In this document: positions 6,122 through 10,551 of the stretch, in pieces
Layout of the letters: each line of letters begins with the position of its first letter
How positions within the stretch are numbered: the first letter of the stretch is position 1
NCBI GenBank assembly: GCA_025935595.1
Contig: JAICUZ010000066.1
Coordinates: forward strand, 1-10,551
Source of the DNA: Burkholderiales bacterium
GTDB lineage: Bacteria > Actinomycetota > Thermoleophilia > Gaiellales > Gaiellaceae
Length of the DNA: 10,551 nt
Reading direction: 5' to 3'
Position numbers and translations under genes: made by a program
The notes under the pieces: generated by a model
Database searches by the model: none
The model's input: the letters and a program-made list of their open reading frames with translations, nothing else
Told to the model about the DNA's origin: nothing

Positions 6122-6702
6122 CGGGCCGCTGCGGCATAGAGCAGCGCCGCCGCGAGCGCAAAGCACGCGGCGGACGCTGCTACCGCCGTCTGGGTGAGCG
6201 CGGAGGCGGCAGCGGCTGCGCCGACCGCCGCCAGCAGGAGGACGTTGCCGACCGGGCGGCGTCGCAGGGTCAGCGCGGCGACGAGCACGACTGCCGCTGT
6301 GCCGAGCGAGCTGGCGGCGATCGCGAGCACGCGGGGAAGGACGTCCAGGTGATCCTGCGCGCGCGGCACGTCGCTCCCGGTGAAGGTGCCGTGCACGTCG
6401 AGGCCGAGGACGAGCCCGACTGCGACTCCCGACCAGAGCAGTCCGGCGGGCGCGGCCCACCGGCGGCGTAGGAGCTGTAGCGAGCCGACGCCGAGCAGCG
6501 GAGCGGAGAGCAGCGCACCGGCCAGGTAGTAGACCCGGAACGCGTACGCGTCCCAGCCGTGCGCCGAGCCCCAGGCCATCGCGGCGGCTGCCCCCGCGAA
6601 CGTCACGAGCCCGGCGGCCCAGGCGTACCGCCGTCCGCGGACGAGCAGACCGGCGAGCCGCAGCGACACGAGCGCGGCTCCGAAGGAGAGGAGAGCGTTC
6701 AC
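6118..6702 (-). CDS. Multi-pass membrane protein of unknown function
   Basis: On the minus strand, GTG at 6702 gives a 194-residue, very hydrophobic protein ending in TAG (6120-6118). About seven transmembrane helices can be drawn, roughly at residues 3-21, 28-46, 53-77, 82-102, 121-143, 148-168 and 170-192, with Arg-rich turns between several. The segment RVYYLAGALLSAPLLGVG (56-73) is the most distinctive. I recognise no catalytic or transport motif. The frame remains open upstream to 7722, but that part is antisense to the aminotransferase and reads as Arg-rich noise; the hydrophobic pattern starts only near 6702. No Shine-Dalgarno is present, and a TAGCGT -10 candidate (6716-6711) lies 8 nt before GTG, so leaderless translation is likely. 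The exact start is uncertain. Confidence 0.75.
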   Translation of the reverse strand: MNALLSFGAALVSLRLAGLLVRGRRYAWAAGLVTFAGAAAAMAWGSAHGWDAYAFRVYYLAGALLSAPLLGVGSLQLLRRRWAAPAGLLWSGVAVGLVLGLDVHGTFTGSDVPRAQDHLDVLPRVLAIAASSLGTAAVVLVAALTLRRRPVGNVLLLAAVGAAAAASALTQTAVAASAACFALAAALLYAAAAR

Positions 6703-6726
6703 CGGGCGTAACGCTACGCTCCACGC
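6703..6726. promoter_or_regulatory. Divergent overlapping -10 elements, probably leaderless
   Basis: The 24-bp gap between two divergent GTG starts holds TACGCT (6715-6720) on the plus strand, 6 nt before GTG 6727. On the minus strand TAGCGT (6716-6711) lies 8 nt before GTG 6702. Both fit TANNNT and overlap at the central TA. Neither side has a Shine-Dalgarno sequence. GCGTA (6706-6710) and TACGC (6715-6719) form a small inverted repeat. The layout closely repeats that of 778-798. Function is inferred. Confidence 0.5.
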
Positions 6727-6732
6727 GTGGAG
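6719..6732. repeat. 14-bp perfect palindrome over a start codon
   Basis: CTCCACGCGTGGAG is a perfect inverted repeat covering the last bases of the candidate -10, the presumed transcription start and the GTG codon at 6727. A dimeric regulator bound here would block the aminotransferase-serA operon. A palindrome this long is expected roughly once or twice per 10 kb by chance, so only its position makes it notable. Confidence 0.35.
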
Positions 6733-7866
6733 AAGCGGTACCTCTTCACGCCGGGGCCGACGCCCGTCCCGCCGGCCGTGCTCGCCGCCGGCGCCGAGCC
6801 GATCGTCCACCATCGGGGCGCCGACTTCCGCGAGATCTACGCGAGCGTGCTCGGGCAGCTGCAGGCCGTGTTCCGTACGGAGGCGGACGTACTGCTCTTC
6901 ACCGCCTCGGGGACCGGTGCGATGGAGTCGGCGCCGGCGAACCTCTGCGCGCCGGATGACCGCGTGACGGTCGTCAGCCACGGGTCGTTCGGCGAGCGGT
7001 GGCTCGCGATCTGCGAGCAGCACCGGCTCGACGTGCACGCGATTCGGTACGAGTGGGGCGAGCGCCCAGATCCGAGCGAGGTCGGGTCGGCGGTCCGCGC
7101 CGCCGGCACGCGAATCGTCTTCTGCCAGCACTCGGACACCTCGACCGGCGTCGTCTCCGACGTGGAGGCGATCAAGGAGGCGGTCGGTGACGCCACGCTC
7201 GTCGTCGACGCGGTGTCGTCGCTTGGTGCGGTGCCGCTCGAGACGGACGCATGGGGCATCGACGTCGTCGTCTCGGGCTCGCAGAAGGCCCTGATGGCGC
7301 CGCCGGGACTCGCGATGGTGTCGGTGCCGGAGCACGTGCTCGCGAAGGTCAAGCCGTCCCGCAGCTTCTACTTCGACTGGTTGCGCAACAAGAAGGCGCA
7401 GGACGCCCTCGACGCGGCCTTCACGCCCGCGGTGTCGACCATCCGAAGCCTCGACGTCGCGCTCGGGCTGCTGCTCGAGCAGGGGCTCCCGGCCGCGTTC
7501 GACCGCCACCTGCGCCTCGGTCGGGCGACGCGCGCCGGCGTGAAGGCGATGGGGCTCGAGCTCTTCTCGCCCGACGACGACACGGCCGCCGTGGTGACGG
7601 CGGTCCGCGCGCCCGAAGGGATCGACGCCGACGAGCTGCTGCGGCACCTGCGCGACCGCCACGGCGTCACGCTCGCCCCCGGCCAGCAGCACCTGAAGGG
7701 CAAGATCTTCCGGATCGGGCACATCGGCTGGTTCGACATCTTCGACATCGCAAGCGCCGTCGCCGCCGTCGAGCTCTCGCTCACCGAGCTCGGTGCCGAC
7801 ATCGAGCGCGGGGCCGCGGTCCCGGCGGCATTCGAGGCGTTCGAGCGTCCCACCGTCGGCGCATGA
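6727..7866 (+). CDS. Class V aminotransferase, probable phosphoserine aminotransferase role
   Basis: A 379-residue PLP enzyme of the alanine/serine-glyoxylate aminotransferase group. The N-terminal FTPGPTPVP (7-15) and HHRGADF (28-34) are typical. The PLP site shows SGTGAMES (61-68), Asp161 in VVDAVSSLG for the pyridine nitrogen, and the Schiff-base Lys187 in SGSQKALMAPPG. Homologues of this group act on alanine, serine, glyoxylate or phosphoserine. Overlap with serA (ATGA, 7863-7866) suggests it converts 3-phosphohydroxypyruvate to phosphoserine with glutamate, as a SerC substitute in serine biosynthesis. That role rests on context; serine-glyoxylate or alanine-glyoxylate transamination is the alternative. 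The start is GTG 6727, without a Shine-Dalgarno but 6 nt after a candidate -10. The start codon lies in a 14-bp palindrome. Confidence 0.92.
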   Translation: MEKRYLFTPGPTPVPPAVLAAGAEPIVHHRGADFREIYASVLGQLQAVFRTEADVLLFTASGTGAMESAPANLCAPDDRVTVVSHGSFGERWLAICEQHRLDVHAIRYEWGERPDPSEVGSAVRAAGTRIVFCQHSDTSTGVVSDVEAIKEAVGDATLVVDAVSSLGAVPLETDAWGIDVVVSGSQKALMAPPGLAMVSVPEHVLAKVKPSRSFYFDWLRNKKAQDALDAAFTPAVSTIRSLDVALGLLLEQGLPAAFDRHLRLGRATRAGVKAMGLELFSPDDDTAAVVTAVRAPEGIDADELLRHLRDRHGVTLAPGQQHLKGKIFRIGHIGWFDIFDIASAVAAVELSLTELGADIERGAAVPAAFEAFERPTVGA

Positions 7867-9407
7867 AAATATTGGTTCGCGAGCCGATCGCGGACGCGGG
7901 GCTCGCGCTGCTGCAGTCGAGGTTCGACGTCGAGGTCGACGAGCGCTCGCCGCTCGAGGACGTGATCGGCAAGTACGACGCGATCGTCATCCGTTCCGCG
8001 ACGAAGCTCACTGCCGGGCTGATCGCGAAGGGCACGAAGCTGCGCGTGATCGGGCGGGCGGGAGTGGGGGTCGACAACGTCGACGTCGACGCCGCCACGC
8101 GCATGGGAATCGTCGTGGCAAACGCTCCGGGTGCGAACGTCGTCTCGGCGTCGGAGCACACGATCGGGCTGCTGCTGGCGCTCGCGCGCAACATCCCGCA
8201 GGCGCACGCAGCGCTCCGCGAGGGGAGATGGGAGCGCTCGAGGTGGGGAGGTGTCGAGCTCGCCGACAAGGTGCTCGGCGTGCTCGGCTTCGGGCGCATC
8301 GGGCGGCAGGTGGCGCGCCGTGCGCTCGCGCTCGAGATGAAGGTGGTCGCGTACGACCCCTTCGTGTCGGCCGAGCGGTTCCGCGAGCTCGGCGTCGAGC
8401 CCGCGACGTTCGGCGAGGTGCTCGAGCGCGCCGAGTTCTTGACGCTTCACCTGCCGCTGACCGACGACACGCGGAACGCGATCGACGCGGACACGATCGC
8501 GCACATGCGTGACGGCGTCAGGATCGTGAACGCAGCGCGCGGCGAGCTCGTCGACGAGAACGCGCTCATCGAGGCGCTCGAGTCGGGGAAGGTTGCAGGT
8601 GCGGCGATCGACGTGTTCGCCTCCGAGCCGTACAGCGGCCCGTTGCTGCACGCGCCGAATGTCGTCGTCACGCCGCATCTCGCCGCCTCGACGGAGGAGG
8701 CGCAGGACCGCGCGGGGGTCGTCGTCGCCGAGCAGGTCGTGGCGGCGCTCGACGGGCTTGTCGTCACGAACGCCGTCAACATCCCCTCCGTCGGAGCGGA
8801 GGATCTCGAGGTGCTCGGTCCGTTCGTGCCGCTCGCAGCGAAGCTCGGCAAGCTGGCGATGGAGCTCGCGGGCGGGGACACGCGCCGGATCGGCATCGAG
8901 GTGTACGGCGAGCTCGCCGAGCACGACACACGGCTGCTCACCGTCGCGGCGCTGAACGGCGCGTTCCAGGGTCACACCGAGCACCCCGTCAACTACGTCA
9001 ACGCGCCGATCGTCGCCGCGGACCGTGGGATCGAGGTGGTCGAGGAGAAGCGCCGTGCGGCGCAGGACTACACGAACCTGGTTGCTGTGACCGCGGACCG
9101 CGTTCGTGTCGCGGGCACGACGATCGGTCAGGAGTCGCGGCACTTTCTCGTCCACGCGCTCGGCTTCGCGCTCGAGATGGAGTTCTCGCCGCGGATGGCG
9201 CTTCTCAAGTACGACGACGTGCCGGGCGTCATCGGCCGCGTCGGCACGCTCTTCGGCGAGGCCGGGGTGAACATCGCGAACATGTCGGTCTCGCGAGATC
9301 GCGCCGGCGGAAAGGCGCTGATGGGCCTCGCGATCGACTCGGCTGTCCCGTTGGAGCTCCGCGCGCAGCTCAGCGAAGGGATGGACGACGCCTACGTGAT
9401 CGGATGA
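7863..9407 (+). CDS. serA: D-3-phosphoglycerate dehydrogenase, long form with ACT domain
   Basis: A 514-residue long-form SerA, the NAD-dependent enzyme that oxidises 3-phosphoglycerate to 3-phosphohydroxypyruvate, the first step of serine synthesis. The Rossmann signature is GFGRIG (142-147). The catalytic residues are Arg226 (NAARGELVDE), Glu255 (DVFASEP) and His272 (TPHLAAST). Residues of roughly 310-430 form the intervening allosteric substrate-binding domain. A C-terminal ACT domain from about 440, with DDVPGVIGRVGTLFGEAGVNI, suggests serine feedback or serine-dependent assembly. The start ATG 7863 overlaps the previous stop; its first codons (ATG AAA ATA TTG) are AT-rich for this genome, which favours initiation without structure. 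The stop overlaps the start of the editing-protein gene as ATGA. Confidence 0.97.
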   Translation: MKILVREPIADAGLALLQSRFDVEVDERSPLEDVIGKYDAIVIRSATKLTAGLIAKGTKLRVIGRAGVGVDNVDVDAATRMGIVVANAPGANVVSASEHTIGLLLALARNIPQAHAALREGRWERSRWGGVELADKVLGVLGFGRIGRQVARRALALEMKVVAYDPFVSAERFRELGVEPATFGEVLERAEFLTLHLPLTDDTRNAIDADTIAHMRDGVRIVNAARGELVDENALIEALESGKVAGAAIDVFASEPYSGPLLHAPNVVVTPHLAASTEEAQDRAGVVVAEQVVAALDGLVVTNAVNIPSVGAEDLEVLGPFVPLAAKLGKLAMELAGGDTRRIGIEVYGELAEHDTRLLTVAALNGAFQGHTEHPVNYVNAPIVAADRGIEVVEEKRRAAQDYTNLVAVTADRVRVAGTTIGQESRHFLVHALGFALEMEFSPRMALLKYDDVPGVIGRVGTLFGEAGVNIANMSVSRDRAGGKALMGLAIDSAVPLELRAQLSEGMDDAYVIG

Positions 9408-9883
9408 GTTGGCCCGAGCCGGTCGAGCGCGTGTCCGGCGCGTTGCGCGCTGCTGCTGTCGACGCGCGGATCGAGCAGTTCGACGAAGGAACGCCGACCG
9501 CGCGCGACGCGGCGAAGGCGATCGCGTGCGAGCTCTCGCAGATCGTGAAGACGCTCGTGTTCGTCTGCGACGGGGCGTTCGTGCTGGCGCTCGTCCCAGG
9601 TGACCGGCGAGCCGACGAGCAGGCGGTCGCAGAGGCGGTCGCCGCGTCGTCGGTGCGGGTCGCCAACGCCGACGAGGTCGTTCGGGCGACGGGCTTCGAG
9701 CCCGGTGGCGTGGCGCCGTTCCCGCAGCGTGAGGTATCGCAAACGCTCATCGATTCATCGTTTTTCGTCCACGCGGTCGTCTGGATCGGGGCCGGGACCC
9801 CGCATCACATGGCGTCGCTGCCGCCCGCCGAGCTCGCCCGTCTGGCGGGTGCGCGGACGGTCGACCTCGGTGCCTCCGGGTAG
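9404..9883 (+). CDS. YbaK/ProX-type aminoacyl-tRNA editing protein
   Basis: A 159-residue free-standing editing domain. Family members remove wrongly attached amino acids (Cys, Ala, Ser or others, depending on subgroup) from tRNA. The motif RDAAKAIACELSQIVKTLVF (34-53) contains the conserved Lys49, equivalent to the key Lys of YbaK. TGFEPGGVAPF, near residues 95-105, matches the GxxxGGVxPF loop, and GAGTPHHMASLPP (about 128-140) matches the C-terminal GxG/H region. Subgroup and tRNA target cannot be read from the sequence. Start ATG 9404 overlaps the serA stop, so it is translated with the serine genes, an unusual partnership that may hint at serine mischarging. Its TAG stop (9881-9883) lies inside the candidate -10 of ilvE. 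Confidence 0.92.
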   Translation: MSWPEPVERVSGALRAAAVDARIEQFDEGTPTARDAAKAIACELSQIVKTLVFVCDGAFVLALVPGDRRADEQAVAEAVAASSVRVANADEVVRATGFEPGGVAPFPQREVSQTLIDSSFFVHAVVWIGAGTPHHMASLPPAELARLAGARTVDLGASG

Positions 9884-9886
9884 AAT
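9881..9886 (+). promoter_or_regulatory. Candidate -10 (TAGAAT) for ilvE
   Basis: TAGAAT matches TATAAT at five of six positions and overlaps the stop codon of the preceding gene. No good -35 lies at normal spacing; TCGACC (9861-9866) matches four of six, but its spacer is only 14 bp. A start near 9893 would give ilvE a leader of about 32 nt with its Shine-Dalgarno. Confidence 0.45.
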
Positions 9887-9910
9887 TCGAACTTCCCAGG
9901 CGGCCAGACA

Positions 9911-9916
9911 AAGGAG
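9911..9916 (+). promoter_or_regulatory. ilvE ribosome binding site deciding a GTG start
   Basis: AAGGAG lies 8 nt before GTG 9925. The spacer is an uninterrupted CGCGCGCG. No ATG lies nearby in frame until codon 9, inside the conserved IWMNGE motif, so GTG is the start. Confidence 0.75.
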
Positions 9917-9924
9917 CGCGCGCG

Positions 9925-10551
9925 GTGCAGGAGACCGAGAAGATCTGGATGAACGGCGAGCTCGTCGACTGGGCCGACGCGAAGGTCCACGTCGGCATTC
10001 ATGGACTGCACTACGGCACCGGCGTCTTCGAAGGGATCCGCTGCTACGACACTCCGAAAGGGCCCGCGGTCTTCCGTCTGGACGAGCACCTGCAGCGGTT
10101 GCACAACTCGGCGAAGCTCCTCTACATGCAGCTCCCGTATCGGGCGGAGGAGCTCAAGGCGGCGTGCAACGAGGTGATCGGCGCGAACGGGTTGCCCGAG
10201 TGCTACCTCCGCCCGATCGCGTTCTACGGCTACGGCGAGCTCGGCGTCGCTGCGCGTGGCAACCCGGTCGAGGTCGTGATCATGAGCTGGCCGTGGGCGC
10301 CGTACCTCGGCGAGGAGAGCCTGAAAACGGGCATCCGGGCGAAGATCTCGTCCTGGCAGCGGGTTTCCCCGAACATCGTCCCGCACGCGTCGAAGGCGAC
10401 CGGTGTGTACCTCAACTCGATGCTCGCCGTGACCGAGGCGAACAATGCCGGCTACGACGAGGCGATCCTGCTCACCCCTGAAGGCTTCGTCGCCGACGGC
10501 TCCGGCGAGAACATCTTCATCGTGCGCGACGGTGTCATCTACACGCCGGAC
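9925..10551 (+). CDS. ilvE: Branched-chain amino acid aminotransferase (3' end beyond window)
   Basis: 209 codons of a fold-type IV PLP aminotransferase of about 305 residues; the end lies outside the window. The enzyme performs the last step of valine, leucine and isoleucine synthesis, or the first of their breakdown, using glutamate/2-oxoglutarate. Residues match E. coli IlvE closely: IWMNGE (7-12), LHYGTGVFEGIRCYD (28-42), YLRP with Arg96 (94-97), the Schiff-base Lys157 in HASKATGVYLNS, and DGSGENIF near 190-197, which contacts PLP phosphate. The GTG start is set by AAGGAG 8 nt upstream. It lies 41 bp after the editing-protein gene and has a candidate -10, so it is probably transcribed from its own promoter as well as by read-through. 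The KATGVYLNS and FEGIRCY patterns favour IlvE over D-alanine aminotransferase or 4-amino-4-deoxychorismate lyase. Confidence 0.95.
   Translation, partial: MQETEKIWMNGELVDWADAKVHVGIHGLHYGTGVFEGIRCYDTPKGPAVFRLDEHLQRLHNSAKLLYMQLPYRAEELKAACNEVIGANGLPECYLRPIAFYGYGELGVAARGNPVEVVIMSWPWAPYLGEESLKTGIRAKISSWQRVSPNIVPHASKATGVYLNSMLAVTEANNAGYDEAILLTPEGFVADGSGENIFIVRDGVIYTPD

Noticed and set aside
6703..7722. Long minus-strand extension of the membrane protein
   Set aside because: It is antisense to the class V aminotransferase and reads as low-complexity Arg/Asp/Val sequence, an effect of high GC in the opposite frame.
7368..9155. A 595-codon open minus-strand frame opposite serA
   Set aside because: It is Arg/Asp-rich with no recognisable domain, while the plus strand encodes the aminotransferase end and SerA with complete motifs.
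9916..9924. Alternating GCGCGCGCG as a Z-DNA or repeat element
   Set aside because: At 9 bases it is unremarkable in this GC content and simply forms the ribosome-binding-site spacer of ilvE.

Overview
The window is a high-GC, densely packed bacterial chromosome segment. Spacing is tight, GTG starts are common, several gene pairs overlap as ATGA, and two divergent pairs look leaderless. This suits an actinobacterium, possibly a deep branch such as Thermoleophilia, but the lineage is inferred from style and gene content, not from a marker search. Nearly all genes are housekeeping. I see no mobile element, CRISPR array, tRNA or rRNA.

Left part (1-1987): a partial HMG-CoA reductase-like gene runs leftward off the window. 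It is divergent from folD (one-carbon metabolism), with only 21 bp between the start codons. A cold-shock protein gene follows folD. It has a probable promoter, a 5' UTR hairpin, a good Shine-Dalgarno sequence and a clear intrinsic terminator.

Middle (1988-6121): gatC, gatA and gatB form an overlapping operon for the amidotransferase that makes Gln-tRNA and/or Asn-tRNA. After a 57-bp gap that can fold into two hairpins, one covering the ribosome binding site, come two overlapping genes of unknown function. They share a domain: the first protein is membrane-anchored, the second appears soluble. A leftward multi-pass membrane protein gene (6118-6702) ends on the same CTAG that carries the second gene's stop.

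Right part (6703-10551): a 24-bp divergent gap, again with overlapping candidate -10 elements, starts a rightward run. It holds a class V aminotransferase, serA (phosphoglycerate dehydrogenase with ACT domain) and a YbaK/ProX-type aminoacyl-tRNA editing protein, all joined by ATGA overlaps. A branched-chain aminotransferase gene (ilvE, cut by the window end) follows, with its own probable -10 element. The aminotransferase next to serA probably supplies the transamination step of serine synthesis. The most unusual items are the two near-identical leaderless divergent promoters, the uncharacterised paralogue pair with its occluded ribosome binding site, and the divergent HMG-CoA reductase.
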